Notes under the pieces: model-generated
What the model was told of the DNA's origin: nothing
Database searches by the model: none
What the model saw: only the letters and a program-made list of their open reading frames with translations
Assembly (NCBI GenBank): GCA_033557465.1
Contig: CM066044.1
Span: 190,208,184-190,272,183, forward strand
Direction of reading: 5' to 3'
Source: Ichthyophis bannanicus
Lineage: Eukaryota > Chordata > Amphibia > Gymnophiona > Ichthyophiidae
Length of the DNA stretch: 64,000 nt
Shown: piece by piece, positions 10,241-21,308 of the stretch
How the letters are laid out: each line of letters starts with the position of its first letter
Numbering within the stretch: the stretch's first letter is position 1
Position numbers and translations under genes: made by a program

Positions 10241-11500
10241 AAATTAGACCTTACCTGCTAATTAGCTTTCCTTGAGTGCCTCCAATCCAGTCTCGTACCT
10301 CAGGGTAGTCAACCTCCACCAGCAGCTTGAAGACTGAGCATGTCATTTTCCTGATGACATCAGTGTACTTAGGTAGCTCTTTCCACTTATCAGCCCCAGT
10401 AACCTATTGACAAGGTAGATTCACAGGAGCAACAAATAAGCAAATCAGAAAAACCAACCAAAACCTGGAGTTAATTTTGCCCCCACCCTATCAGTGGCCC
10501 GCCTCCAGAGCAAGCAGCTTACCTGTCCAATCTGGACTTCAGAGTACAGCCATCCAGAAGCCATAACCTGAATGTTTGCTTCCTTTCTGGTTTGGATTTG
10601 TCTAAAAAAAAAAAGTTACCCACACAACGCAGCTCTCCGATAGAGGCTCCCAGTCTCTAATGCCTCTGCCTGTAACCCCCAGGACCTAACCTTTAATGAC
10701 CTTCTTCAGGTCCAGGGTCGCTAATGCCTCTACACCCTAAAAGAGGGTTCCGGGACTGGACTGGAGGCATTCAAGGAAAGCTAATTAGCAGGAAAGGTCT
10801 AATTTCAACTTCCTTATTGTTCTCTATTCCAGTCCCATACCTTAGGGATGTAACATAGCAGTCCTAACAATGGGAGGGGCCCACAAGCCAAGCCTAAAGC
10901 CCTGATCGAATGAGCCCACAGCCCTGCTAGCACAGACTTCCTTTTCAGCATATATGCTGATGCAGTAGTCTCCTTAATCCACCTAGCGATGTATGCTTTC
11001 TTCACTGCTTCCCCTTTGCGTGGACCGCCAAACAAGATGAACAACCGATCTGACTTCCGAAATGGGGTAGTCCTCTTCAAATAACACCTCAATACTTGCT
11101 GGATGTCCAAAAGGCGTAGCTGAGGATCTGACACCTCTTCTGATAGCCTTATAAGTGCTGTCAGAGTGACCAGCTGGTTCAGGTGAAACACTGATAGGAC
11201 CTTGGGTAAAAAGGAGGGCACCGGACAGAGCACCACCTTTTCTTTCAAGATGGAAAGAAATAACTCCCTACAGGACAGAGCCTGTAGCTCCAAATTTCTC
11301 CGGAGCCATGCCGTAAGTGAAAATAGATCCACCTGTGGCATTCGCACTGGTCCTTGGAGCAAGAGGTCAGCCCTGCATGGCAACTGCCACCGTTGATCCG
11401 CTTTCAGATGCATCAGGTCGGCATACCAGGGGCGTCTTGGCCACGAACATCATTCTCCAGTGCACCTGGAGCTCCTTCTTCTATAGAAAAACTGTGGCTA
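10241..11500 (-). mobile_element. DIRS-type retrotransposon remnant
   Basis: A tyrosine-recombinase fragment (10,814-11,413, minus) is flanked on the left by a pair of inverted repeats. The arms are 10,241-10,299 and 10,746-10,806, each containing GCTAATTAGCTTTCCTTGA on one or the other strand. DIRS elements end in inverted repeats and use a tyrosine recombinase instead of an integrase, so the two observations fit together. The element is internally deleted, and its right boundary near 11,500 is a guess. Confidence 0.72.
10814..11413 (-). pseudogene. DIRS tyrosine recombinase (partial, active-site end deleted)
   Basis: The 199-residue frame starts in the linker of the DIRS polyprotein (VDLFSLTAWLRRN) and continues into the recombinase. 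LRRNLELQALSC covers the expected first catalytic Arg region. SFLPKVLSVFHLNQ, FRKSDRLFILFGGPRKGEA and IARWIKETTASAYM follow. AHSIRALGLA gives the His-x-x-Arg pair. After that the family should continue to the Tyr nucleophile, but the frame jumps straight into terminal non-coding sequence (GTATGGGACTGGAATAGAG on the minus strand). The C-terminus with the catalytic Tyr is therefore missing. The enzyme would have recombined the circular DNA intermediate into the genome. Confidence 0.8.
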
Positions 11501-11531
11501 TTTAGCAAGTTCACTAGCCCAGTTTTATCCT

Positions 11532-12492
11532 TATGTTGTTGTTGTTGTTAAGTGCCGTCGAGTCGGAGTCGACTCTTGGCGACCCTCTGGATAGCTATCC
11601 TAAATTGTGTTCGGTCTTCGGTCAGGCGGCTCATTGTTGACAGACTGGAACCCGTAGCTGCTGTTATTTTATCGATCCATCTCATTGCTGGCCTTCCTCT
11701 TTTGCGTTGACCTTCTATCTTGCCAAGCATGATGTCTTTCTCTAGTGATCTCTCTCTTCGCATGATGTGTCCAAAGTATGAAAGTCAAAGTCTTGTCATC
11801 TGAGCTTCTAAAGAAAGCTTAGGTTTGATCTCCTCTAGTACCGACTGGTTTGTTCTTCGGGCAGTCAATGGTATACACAGTATTCGCCGCCAGCACCATA
11901 ATTCAAAGGCATCAATTTTCTTCCTGTCTGTCTTTTTCACTGTCCAGCTTTCACATCCATATGATGTTATTGAAAATACCATGGCTTGAACAAGTCAAAT
12001 CTTTGTATGGAGAGAGACATCTCTGCTCTTGAGAATCTTATCTAGGTCTTTCATAGCCATTCTGCCAAGAGCAATACGTCGTTTGATTTCTTGACTGCTT
12101 GTCGCTTCTTTATTGATAGTTGATCCAAGTAGGTTAAAGTTGTTCACAATTTCAATTTCTTCTCCTTCAACAATGAACCTGTTGATTATGCCAGTTGTCA
12201 TGATCTTTGTCTTCTTTACATTAAGGTGCAGGCCCATTTTGGGACTATGTTCTTTGATTGTGAGAAGCAAATGTTTCAGATCATCTTCACTTTCAGCCAC
12301 TAATGTAGTATCATCAGCATAGCGAAGGTTGTTGATGAGTCTTCCATCAATCTTCACACCTCTGTTGTCTTCATACAATCCTGCTTCTCTGATGATTTGT
12401 TCTGCATATAAATTAAACAGGTAGGGGGAAAGTATGCAGCCTTGTCTTACACCTTTACTTATTTTAAACCATTCTATCCTTATATTAACCAT
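11532..12492 (-). mobile_element. RTE-clade (BovB-like) LINE, 3' half, copy 1
   Basis: On the minus strand it encodes the reverse transcriptase from GVRQGCILSPYLFNLYAEQI through YADDTTLVAESEDDLKHLL (catalytic YADD intact) to the C-terminal YGCESWTVKKTDRKKIDAFE and KGQRKRGRP-like segments. It ends at about 11,532 in an (AAC)n tail, seen on the plus strand as TTGTTGTTGTTGTTAAGTGC. The RT-containing frame (11,995-12,492) is open for 165 codons. Downstream frames at 11,785-11,982 and 11,548-11,763 are shifted. Two further copies lie at 27.8 and 35.5 kb. Confidence 0.9.
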
Positions 12493-12935
12493 TTTATCCT
12501 TATATGCACTTTAAATACCTAAGCGAGTTAAACATTTGCCATCTGCCAGCAAAGACTTAACTCAGTTTGAATATGAGGCCCCATATTTTTAAATACTAAA
12601 CTTTATTTCATGTGTATGAGGCCAATATTCAAAAACATTTGTGCTATCAGAAACAGCACCAACCTCATAAGTGCTCTTTTTAAAAATTATCCACAGCACT
12701 TGACTGGATAACTCTGGATTTATAAATCACTATACGACCAAAGGTATTCATCCAAAAATGAGGCAGGATCTGGACCAGTCCAGAAGGGTTAGGTGCTATT
12801 TAGAACTGTAAATAGATGATTAACGTCTCTTTATAATAATTTATATGTCTCTATACTTATACATCAAACCACAACAACACTGAATTCTGCAACATCTCAA
12901 CCTCAAACACGCATGGAAGCATAAAAGTTGAAAAT
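12493..12935. other. Unassigned AT-rich stretch with 'ATATTCAAAA' repeat traces
   Basis: GGCCAATATTCAAAAACAT and ATCCACAGCACTTGACTGG resemble the 9.5 and 13.3 kb repeat family, but too weakly to delimit. Confidence 0.3.
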
Positions 12936-13135
12936 GCCAACTATCAGCACGCAAAGGGGAAGACTGGGCATCAAAATGGCAGATGAAATTGAATGTGGAC
13001 AAGTGCAAATTTATGCACCTAGGGAAGAACAACCCAAACTATGGTTACGCAATGCAAGGTTCCACATTAGGAACCACCACCAAGGAAAAAGATTTAGGCG
13101 TCATTGTGGATAACATGTTAAAACCCTCGGCCCAG
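12936..13135 (+). mobile_element. CR1 subtype B LINE fragment (ORF2 C-terminal part)
   Basis: The bases match 43,215-43,395 closely, including GCAGATGAAATTGAATGTGG, GGTTCCACATTAGGAACC and GTGGATAACATGTTAAAACC. The fragment is truncated at both ends. Confidence 0.85.
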
Positions 13136-13289
13136 TTGATCCATCTGTTATCTAAGCAAGGCAAAATTTTAGAGGTGTCTACGTTTGTATATATTTGTTG
13201 GCACTGTTAGAATGGATAGTGCTGTAAAATATATGTATAATTTGAAACCATCTAAGTTAGACATTTGCAATTATGTATTCAACACACAT

Positions 13290-13700
13290 CTGAATATGGA
13301 CACTTTGGGCCCAGTATTCAATTGGGATGGCTATGCACGGTATGGCGCATAGCCATTGCTGCCAACTCTAACCCCAGACATTCAATGCTGGGGTCAAATG
13401 CGGCCCCGACATTGAATATCCGTGGTCATCGCATAGCCTCTGACGCCTCAGAAGCTAACCGGGTAGCAGAGATATTGCACTGCTATCTGGTTAGCTCCCA
13501 TGGGTAAAATTAGGCCAGCTTTTGGTTTGCCTAGTTTTACCTGCAGGTTGCTAAGCGGTTAGCATCGGGGTGCATAGCAGCATTAGTTGGGGAAATTCTG
13601 CAGCACTAACCGTGATAGTGTTGTTGCATGTCTTGTTCAGCAGCATTTACACAGTTTACAGGCCAATAAACCAAGTAAACCTTTAGAATATTAGACCCTT
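13290..13700. repeat. Interspersed 'ATTCAAT' repeat, copy 2
   Basis: It carries CCCAGTATTCAATTGGG, GACATTGAATATCCG, GCTATCTGGTTAGCTC and a terminal AATAAACCAAGTAAACC. In inverse orientation these resemble the repeat at 9,535-9,960. It is probably a MITE. Confidence 0.45.
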
Positions 13701-13711
13701 TCTCTCTAAAG

Positions 13712-13772
13712 AGATATATATAGATATATATATGCACATAGATTACGCACACATATACATACACGCACACGC
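13712..13772. repeat. (TA)n / (CA)n microsatellite
   Basis: GATATATATAGATATATATA is followed by ACACATATACATACACGC. Confidence 0.8.
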
Positions 13773-14165
13773 ATAAAAACAATTTCCAAAAGCCATTGAC
13801 CCAGATTAATGGGTTATGTAAAACTGCTTACCCTCCTCCGGGTAAAAATAGGCATCAATAGTTCTGAGAGTTTGGGTGTTATCAGGACGCTTTATTTTGA
13901 TTTGCAGCTGCTCTTGCCCTAAGTGATCACCTAGTCTGCCTAACGGTTAAGCCATCCCTGATGAGAGAGGAACGTGAATGGGAAAGTACAGAACAGAAGA
14001 ATAAAGAAAGAGGCAACTGAAAGAGAAAGATTAGTAGAAAGAAACGCAGAAAGAAGAGTAAGGACATGATGGAGGATCAAGACTAAGCAGAGAGAAAAGA
14101 TATTGAAGGAAGGGACGGACATAGAAAAGACGAAGAGACATGAAAGAATAAACAGTGAATGGAGA

Positions 14166-14400
14166 TACAGTCGTCCCTCGTTTATTGCGGTTACTCCGTT
14201 CCAGACTCTACTGCGATAAGTGAATTTCCGCGAAGTAGGATTCTGTATTTATAAATTGAATATTTTCGTAGTTAGAGCATAGAAAACCTGTTTACGACCT
14301 ATAACACCCCTTTAGTCACCATTACACTCGTATTTGAAAAACAAACGCGATAGAGTGAAGCCGCGAAAGTCGAAGTGCGAAGTGGCGAGGGACGACTGTA
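14166..14400. mobile_element. Tigger/pogo-like MITE, complete
   Basis: The 231-bp element at 14,168-14,398 starts CAGTCGTCCCTCG and ends CGAGGGACGACTG. It is flanked on each side by TA (14,166-14,167 and 14,399-14,400), the Tc1/mariner target. The terminal sequence is that of Tigger-type (pogo) elements. It has no coding capacity, so it depended on a transposase supplied elsewhere. Confidence 0.93.
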
Positions 14401-15848
14401 TGAGTAAAAGGCTGAAAGCTAACTGGACGCAAAGCGAATGAAAAAGAATGGAGAATGTAAGTTTCTTTTTCTCCTGTCAAGCACAGTTTCATGTGAGTAT
14501 TTCAGCTGACACCATTTCATTTGTCAAGAACTTAATTTGAAGGCCTTGAACATTCCAATATGTAGAGGTTGCGACTGTTTCTCTGTGACCTTCTCACAAG
14601 CATACCAGTTATCAAAGCAATCAAAGTGGAGCAATAACTTGTCAAAGGAGATACACATACTGATCTCCAAAGACATGCAAGCACCGAGGATGCTAAAGGG
14701 AATTCTTCCAGAAATGTCTGCAACAGGATGTGTGGCTTTACCTCATTTTCTCCTGTGTCTTCAGAGGTCACCAGATGTTTTTGGGAATTCATCACGTTTG
14801 GCCCTGCAGCCATCCTCGAATCGGACATGTGCACAAACTGTAGGGAAGAAACAAGAGGCTTAATGAATAGCAAGAACTGAGCCAAGGAACTCTCACAAGC
14901 AAAAATGTAAAAAAGGAAGAAAAGAAAATCAGGATATTGAAGCTATTTACTGAAAGAGGTAAGGAGAGAAGGAATGTCTAGATGCGTCACATTTACATTA
15001 GGTAGAGTTTTCTGCTCACAAGAGCTTGCAAACCTAATCAAGATTAGTTACAGCAGTGACATGGTGAGGACTGATATTTTTATTGGCGTCCAAGGTTAAT
15101 ATGGGTAGACACTAGGCAGCATAGATTCTGGCACCATCTCCAGTTATCTTCTCACTGGCCCATGCCACTACCACTGACTGGATGGGCCTCACTTCAAAGT
15201 GATGGTGCTATAGCCCACCCAGGCCCACCTGTAGCTATGCCCCGAGTTTGCAGTTCAGTGGAAAGTGTTAGGTTTCGGGGAAATGAGTGGAATGTCCTTA
15301 TGAAACAGTTCACCTTGAAGAGAGACCATATGATTTGAAAACAAGGGAGTAAATTCCAGAGACAAGGCACAGAGGTAAGAATGCACTAAGGGCATACATA
15401 AGGCAAAAGGGGAGAGCTTGGGCAAAGCATAAGGTGCGAAAAGTGTGTTTTTGTGTTGTGACGTTACTAAGTAGTTGCATGTTCTCGTAGCGTATTTTAT
15501 CACCGTGCTGGAGATGTGCTTAGGTGAACCCTCTAGTGCCAAAACAACTCGAGATTCCAGCAAAATTGTGAATGCCTGAACCACAAGCACAGGTAAATCA
15601 GACATATTTGTGGACAGTTGGAGGATATGATGCTAAAATTATTGATTATCAATGAGAATTTTACCTGATAACTGATAGTGAGAAGAATGGTTTATTCCTT
15701 GTCAACAAAAATTCTTAATTTTAGTAGTTAGTTCAGGTGCATGATGCTTTTTGATTTATCCAGAGGTAAACATTATGGAGGTCATTCTATAACACAAATA
15801 AACTGTTTGGACATGCACCATAGATGTTTTTCTGGTGAAAACGTCTAA
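14401..15848. other. Unassigned intergenic stretch
   Basis: Open frames at 14,532-14,885 (both strands) and 15,255-15,605 have no recognisable domain. TATAGCCCACCCAGGCCC and GTAGCTATGCCC at about 15,208-15,241 resemble the end of a hAT MITE, but I find no partner end. Confidence 0.4.
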
Positions 15849-15852
15849 AACC

Positions 15853-16752
15853 TGTGATAAGGAAGCTTCTCATAGTTCAGGAAGAAATAATACAAGAGGT
15901 GAATTGGCTCTGAATAAGCAACCTGTGCTGGCTGGTAAAAGCACTAAAACAGAGTGTTTACCTAAAAGACTACCAGACCCAGAATGCACTGATTTACAGA
16001 AAGCCTCTAGGAGAGCTGAAATAGGGAAACGTGTGCCTAATCAGAGAAGCAATGATGTAATCCCTAATCACCCATCTCCTAGGGCAGGGCTTGATTCAGA
16101 ACACCTGGACTGTGCTAGGGTGGAGTGTCCATCTAGGCACTTTAAAACTAGAAGAAATTCTTCATACAGAGAGCAAGGAGAGGAAGGAAAGCAACAGCAA
16201 CAGCAAGAGAAGGAGAGACGGAGCCTGAACAGAAGGAAGAACAGCAAGACGTCCAGGAGGTCTAAGAAAGGAGCCCAAGGCAGTACATATGCTGAGAGAA
16301 ATTCCTGGGGCAAGCATTCTTCATTGGACTGGAAGAAACCAGAGGCTTGGAGATATACAGCCAGGAACCCTCGGACAGCACCTGTTAAAGAGACGGCTGC
16401 ATCTACAGAAAGAAGGAGCTCTAATACCTATTTAAGGAGGTATGGGAAAAGAGACCTAAAGTCCAGAGATTCTGACTGGAGAGCTGGGCACAGAAGCTTT
16501 GCTACCTACTGGCCAAAATACCCAGAGAGGAAATCTAATGACAACGTGATCTCAGGTATGAACTCTGATCTGTTCCCTAGCTTTGCACAAGGAAGACAGC
16601 AGGGAAACAGTTTCTATCCTGGTAGAGATCAGTTAGAGAATTCCTCTGAGCCAGTGTATGAAAGTGATCCTAAGATATTTCAAGAGCAAGGGGAAATATC
16701 AGATGAGATAGTGGAATGCATGGATTGCTCTCTTTCTAGGCTGCTGTTCTAA
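15853..16752 (+). CDS. LTR(U3)-encoded basic Ser/Arg-rich protein, unknown function
   Basis: This frame is open from the first base of the LTR (TGT GAT AAG) to a TAA at 16,750-16,752, giving 299 codons. The open frame continues a few codons upstream into flanking DNA. There is no early ATG, which suggests the protein is normally the C-terminal tail of Pol, read from the internal region into the 3' LTR. It is rich in Ser, Arg, Lys, Glu and Gln, with a Gln run (GEEGKQQQQQEKERR) and basic clusters (RRKNSKTSRRSKKG). The C-terminal part is more conserved: DSDWRAGHRSFATYWPKYPER and CMDCSLS at the end match the 45.7-46.7 kb copy (DQDWKAGHQNWITYWPGYTER; YMDCSLS). I recognise no known domain, and it does not show integrase HHCC or DDE motifs. 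Function is unknown. Confidence 0.65.
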   Translation, partial: CDKEASHSSGRNNTRGELALNKQPVLAGKSTKTECLPKRLPDPECTDLQKASRRAEIGKRVPNQRSNDVIPNHPSPRAGLDSEHLDCARVECPSRHFKTRRNSSYREQGEEGKQQQQQEKERRSLNRRKNSKTSRRSKKGAQGSTYAERNSWGKHSSLDWKKPEAWRYTARNPRTAPVKETAASTERRSSNTYLRRYGKRDLKSRDSDWRAGHRSFATYWPKYPERKSNDNVISGMNSDLFPSFAQGRQQGNSFYPGRDQLENSSEPVYESDPKIFQEQGEISDEIVECMDCSLSRLLF

Positions 16753-17209
16753 AATAAGCCTTAGATAAGGATCAAACACCAAAAGGAACTGTACTGTTTT
16801 TTTTTAACTTCCCAGAAAAGTTTCTTTGAGAGAAAGCTTTGGGGAAAGTTGGAGCCACGTGGAGAGTAGACCAGCAATGGTTTGCAGCTGGTTAAGCACC
16901 TGTGATTAGAGCAAGGCACAAGTGCACGTGGGACTTTGGAAAGAAAACTTCTTCACTGTGTGAAAGGAAGAAAGTTGGTTTTTTTGGATAAAGAGAATTT
17001 TCCTTTTGGGTTTATTTTTCATTCCAGCACTGCTAAGAAAGTTTATTAGCAGGGGCTAGAAGAAAGACATTTTCTGTTCCATCAAGGTCTTTACTAAGTT
17101 GTTGCATAAGTAATTCAGTTGCCTTATTTGTTTTGTTTCCTGAATACAATTCCTGAAGAAATTATCCTGTTGATGTTACCAAGCATATCTGTGCGAGGGA
17201 ATAACTCCC

Positions 17210-17220
17210 CATAAATAAAA
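17210..17220 (+). promoter_or_regulatory. LTR polyadenylation signal
   Basis: AATAAA lies within CATAAATAAAATCTG, in the 3' third of the solo LTR. It occupies the position equivalent to AATAAA in the 45.1-kb LTR. Confidence 0.6.
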
Positions 17221-17385
17221 TCTGTTTTCTGCTTTACACTCGAGCAACTACAATTCATTGTTCTTGTTGAACGGCTGGTTTTGTGTGATTGAACTACAAC
17301 ACCCACAATCCTTTGCAAGTCAAGTAAATTCCTGTCTCTGCCAAGATTGTGGAACTTTCACAACAAACACCCCCGTTTACAAACC

Positions 17386-18150
17386 GTATTCTAAAATCCC
17401 CGCAGCCCTGAACGTCTACAGTACTAGCATGAAGATCTCAGATTGGGGCAGAACGTGGGTGTGGTCAGCTGCGGAGACATATAAAGTGTATTCAGCAAAG
17501 GCCCGTGACCATTTTCAGCGCTTCCCACAGATGTCCCTGTTATTCCTGTGGAAACGTGGAATAAGGACGGGACTTAGAAAATATTTTGCTCTGCTCTTCA
17601 AAGCATCCCATATTGAAGAATGGTTGTGACAATTATGTTTTGAACTGGTGTGTCTGCAGTCTGGAAAATCACAAGAAGCAGTTTTAAAGTACATAAAGCA
17701 GAGGTGAGGGAATATTGTAAGGTAAAGAAACTTTAATATACACCCCTACAGAAATTTTAAGTAGAGCAATAATGTTTATTCTGGCTATGCTGACATTTGC
17801 TGTTTGTGCTAAAGAAGCTAATCTAGGGTCCCCCAGCAATTCCTATCTTCTGCAAAATGGGACTGTTGATGTAGGGATAGTATGAGAGTGAGTATGGAAA
17901 AGATTCTTGTTTGGGTTTGAAATGCAGATCAGCTCTTCTTGATAGGTGAAGGGCATCTTTTTGGCAGAAATATGGTTTTGTTGATTGCAAGTGTGTGTGT
18001 GTGGTTTGAGTGTTGCATGGGATGATCTGGTGTGCTCATTCACAGGTTTTTTTTTTGGGGGGGGGGGCATGAATGCCTGGCCAGTAACTGGCATGTAGGG
18101 ATGACTGCAGCATCACCGGGTGCCAGTGTGATCAGGCAGAAAATATCAGA
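17386..18150. other. Unassigned stretch
   Basis: It contains a short (GT)n at about 17,993 and a T/G run at 18,046-18,068. No gene is recognised. Confidence 0.4.
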
Positions 18151-18391
18151 AAAGGTTCTCTATAGCTAAAGGTCAAGACATATCCCTGTCAATAATAAGG
18201 GACCCTCAGAATGGGAGCATTCATCAGTGCAAACAGCACTAATACATGCCCAATAGCACCATCATTGGTCTCTAAACATATGCACATTTTGGGCATGTAT
18301 AAGTGCTATTTGCACTGTTAAATGTGCCCATTCTGAGGGTCCCTTATTATTGGCAGGGATATGTCTTGACCTTTAGCTATAGAGAACCTTT
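18151..18391. mobile_element. Foldback MITE with ~100-bp arms
   Basis: The left arm starts AAAGGTTCTCTATAGCTAAA at 18,151. The right arm ends with its reverse complement at 18,391. The arms stay paired through GGTCAAGACATATCCCTG, AATAATAAGGGACCCTCAGA and ACATGCCCAA, leaving a loop of roughly 35 bases. There is no coding capacity, and target duplications are not clear. Confidence 0.8.
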
Positions 18392-19436
18392 TTTTATTTT
18401 TTCTGGTCCATACTTAGCATTGTACAGACTGTTTTCAGAGATGATCAATGCAGGAATAACTAAGGAGTTCTTTTACTGCCATGTATGTTGTGATGCAAGT
18501 TATGTCATGCAAACATATCACTTTCTACTTGCTTTTATACTATCTTTGAGTGCACTGAGATTACTTTGCAGTGTTCTGGGCGTGCAACAGACTAGTATAC
18601 TGTATACAGTCTAGTTTGCATCAACATTTATGTATCATCAGAATTCATGTGTAGTTTGCATCAGTACAACACTGTCAGTGAGAGGAGCAGCTTAGGAGAT
18701 GCACGTTTTACAGAGGAGGCGTAGCCATCCACGGGTATATGACGGAGACAGGCAGGATCGGAAACTTCAGTCCTTTCAGAATATGGTGAGTGCAGGGACA
18801 TCCAGGGCCGTTTACTGCATATACCCATCTCTCATATGCCATAGTGCTTTGTTCGTGCCATGCCGGAAATGTCTATGTCCCAGTTTCTGGAACCGCGGAC
18901 ATGTCTATAACCGTGGGTGTGGAATTCAGTTTAAATTGGGCCCATTTTCGGTTTGGGCGTGCCTGCAGACCAGACGTGCATGTTATGGAATTGGGCTCCA
19001 CATGTAAATCTGGGGCAATAAATGAGATTATTGTTAAGTGCTGCCTTTTTTTAATGAGTGGCACTACAGATATTAACAGGGATTGTAGGACACAAACCTC
19101 TTGGATGAGAATTTATCTCTGGAAGAACAGGTTATTTCTACAAGAGAAAGATTCACAGTGATAGATTGTGTCAAGTTTGTGGATTTTGTTTAATAGATGT
19201 GAAAGAACTATGCAATTGATTAGGTAACTTAGCATAAATGAACTTCACTTTAGATCCATGTCAGGGATGGCTAAAGAAGAATTCACCTGAACCAGTTTTG
19301 AATCTTTTTATATTATTGGTTAATCTTTCACTGTCTCAGGGATATTATCCAGTGGCCTTATAACAGGTCACTATTAGATCCTTGCTTAAGAAAAAGTACC
19401 TACTAATGATCTTTTCTTGAGTCCTGCCAGACTAAT
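18392..19436. other. Unassigned stretch
   Basis: A small palindrome (ACTAGTATACTGTATACAGTCTAGT region, 18,590-18,615) and open frames of up to 123 codons with no recognisable domain. Confidence 0.4.
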
Positions 19437-19920
19437 GGGAATAAAACCTCCCTCCAGCAGGGAGAGACATAGCAATTTCTGCTCCTCCAGTATATAAGCT
19501 GGTGCAGCAGTCTATCCTTCCCTTTGGTTTCTGCCATTTAGTTGGCCTTCCTTTCTTTCTTTCTGCCTCTTTCCTTAAGTTTATTTCTTGAAATAACTAC
19601 CAAAGTACTCCAGCCAAGAAGACCTTTCAAGAAAGCTTTTGACTGGTCTCAAGGGCATCCTCCAAAGCACAAGGGAGGTGGAGGAAACTCCTTGCCTCGG
19701 GAATGCAGATAAACAGCCCCTAAGCAATCCAGGTCCTGCTCAACTGTGAAACCCAAGGTTACTAGAACATTTTAGTTTTCACTCTTTACTTACTGCATCA
19801 GTCACTTTCTCCTGCTCGAGGCAGAGCAAATGCTGAGAGACCACCTGCAGACTAGAATATATAGTGAAGGAGTAGAAATTGCTCTGTCTCCTCCATCTAG
19901 AGGGAGGATATATTACCATT
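19437..19920. mobile_element. Inverted-repeat element (~480 bp), non-autonomous
   Basis: The left arm, about 19,437-19,503, holds AACCTCCCTCCAGCAGGG, ACATAGCAATTTCTGCTCC and CCAGTATATAAGC. It matches the reverse complement of 19,845-19,917. The core encodes nothing recognisable. A foldback MITE and a DIRS terminal fragment both remain possible. Confidence 0.55.
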
Positions 19921-20164
19921 GATCTGGACTGGTCTGGCATGGACAGAGAGGAAATCTCACATTACCCCAGCTATTGGAAATGTCCATAAGTTCTATTTCT
20001 CTTATTCCAGCTCCACTATCGGGAAGTGTCTAGGCTCTTGTACCTTTTATCCAGCATTCCAAGATATTGTTGCTATTGATAGAAGTGGAGGGGCAGGACC
20101 ATTAATTAAATATCACTGGTATTAAGAAGCAGTATACGCTTGCTCCTCCCATTCTACATTTTGT

Positions 20165-21170
20165 GAGGTATACTGTACCTCAGCTTTGGATGACCTCTAA
20201 AATCCACTACCTTTATTTCTGTGCCCACTCTGCTGAGTGCCTTTGGCTAAAATCCCATACCCACATTGACTTTAGATATTTCAAATTCTTGCTAACCTTC
20301 TTCCAGTCTGCAATAGCATTCAAGAGAGTACTATGTCCATCTGATAAACTCTTTTGCCTTCGACTCTTTCTGCCTTTTTGCCATCTTCAGCTCTAACAAA
20401 GTGTCTCCACCTCTGATTCCTCCTTTGCTTTCTGCCCAGATTTTGGCTAACTAGATCCATGGCAAGGCTTCTGAGATTAGTTTTGAGTTTGCCACCAGGT
20501 CACCTCCATCTCTCCTTCCCATGCTTCATTCAGATCCTTCCTTCAACCCTTAATACCTTTTCTAAAATCATGAAAAGGAAATTGCACATCTTCTCTCTTC
20601 ACCAAACTCACTACCTCCTTCTCTGATCCCATTCAAACCCATCTACTAAACTCTATCTCCCCCTCTGTTGTTCCTTCCATCTGTCATATACTCAACCTAT
20701 CACTTTTCACTGCTACTATTCTTGCTGCCTTCAACTATACTGTGGTTAAGCTGCTCCTCAAAAAAACTTTACTGGACCCTACCTGCTCTGCAAGTTATCA
20801 GTCCATCACCCTCCAAATATTTGCATCTAAACTACCCAAACATGAGATTCACCACCACTGTCTTGGCTTCCTTTCCTCTATGTTGATTCTGGATCCCCTC
20901 CTTTCCGGCTTTCGTCCTCAACATTCTACACAAACAGTTCTTGCCAAAATCTCCAATGACTTGTTCCTGGCCAAATCCAAGGACCTTCATTTGATCCTTA
21001 TCTTTCTCGACCTATTTGCTGCTTTTAACACTGGGTCACCACCTTCTCCTCCGATGTTGAGGGTTGGGGTGCATTAGTATTTTCTTAAGTTAGTTTTAAA
21101 GTTATATGTTGTCAACTGCTTTGCATCAAAGATAGTTGAAAAGGCAGAAAATAATTTCTGTATTAAATTA
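20165..21170 (+). mobile_element. L2-like LINE fragment, degenerate
   Basis: The weakly preserved frames include the endonuclease-RT linker (AECLWLKSHTHIDFRYFKFLL, about 20,235). The RT segment has SYQSITLQIFASKL, LDPLLSGFRPQHSTQTVLAK and LHLILIFLDLFAAFNT (20,780-21,035). Those blocks match the L2-type 'SGFRPxHSTETAL' and 'VLLDLSAAFDT'. The 3' end (GTCAACTGCTTTGCATC, AAAAGGCAGAAAATAA) resembles the L2-type tails elsewhere in the window. RT is cut off after motif A, so the copy is dead. Confidence 0.7.
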
Positions 21171-21308
21171 AGTTACTTTTTCAAGGGATTCTGAATAAGT
21201 ATGTTTAAAAATAAGCCAGAGCAGAGCAGAGGCACAAATAAGGAAATTAGTTCTCAGCAGCATTGCTAGAAAAAGTAGCCAAAAATATAAGCAAATTGGG
21301 AGAATTTG

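Larger units (their letters stand above)
15849..17385 (+). mobile_element. Solo LTR of a Ty3/Gypsy element, with 4-bp target duplication
   Basis: The LTR is 15,853-17,381 (1,529 bp). It begins TGTGATAAGG and ends GTTTACA, giving the canonical TG...CA. AACC is duplicated at 15,849-15,852 and 17,382-17,385. The start, the encoded open frame and the 3' part (AATAAA near 17,213; ACTACAACACCCACAATCC) match the LTRs of the full element at 45.1-54.3 kb, but the sequence has diverged well beyond those two identical LTRs. No internal region remains, as expected after LTR-LTR recombination. Confidence 0.9.

Noticed and set aside
14532..14885. Overlapping 108- and 117-codon frames on opposite strands
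   Set aside because: No recognisable domain in either; neither could be preferred.
15255..15605. 116-codon minus-strand frame
   Set aside because: Hydrophobic mixed sequence with no family signature or exon context.
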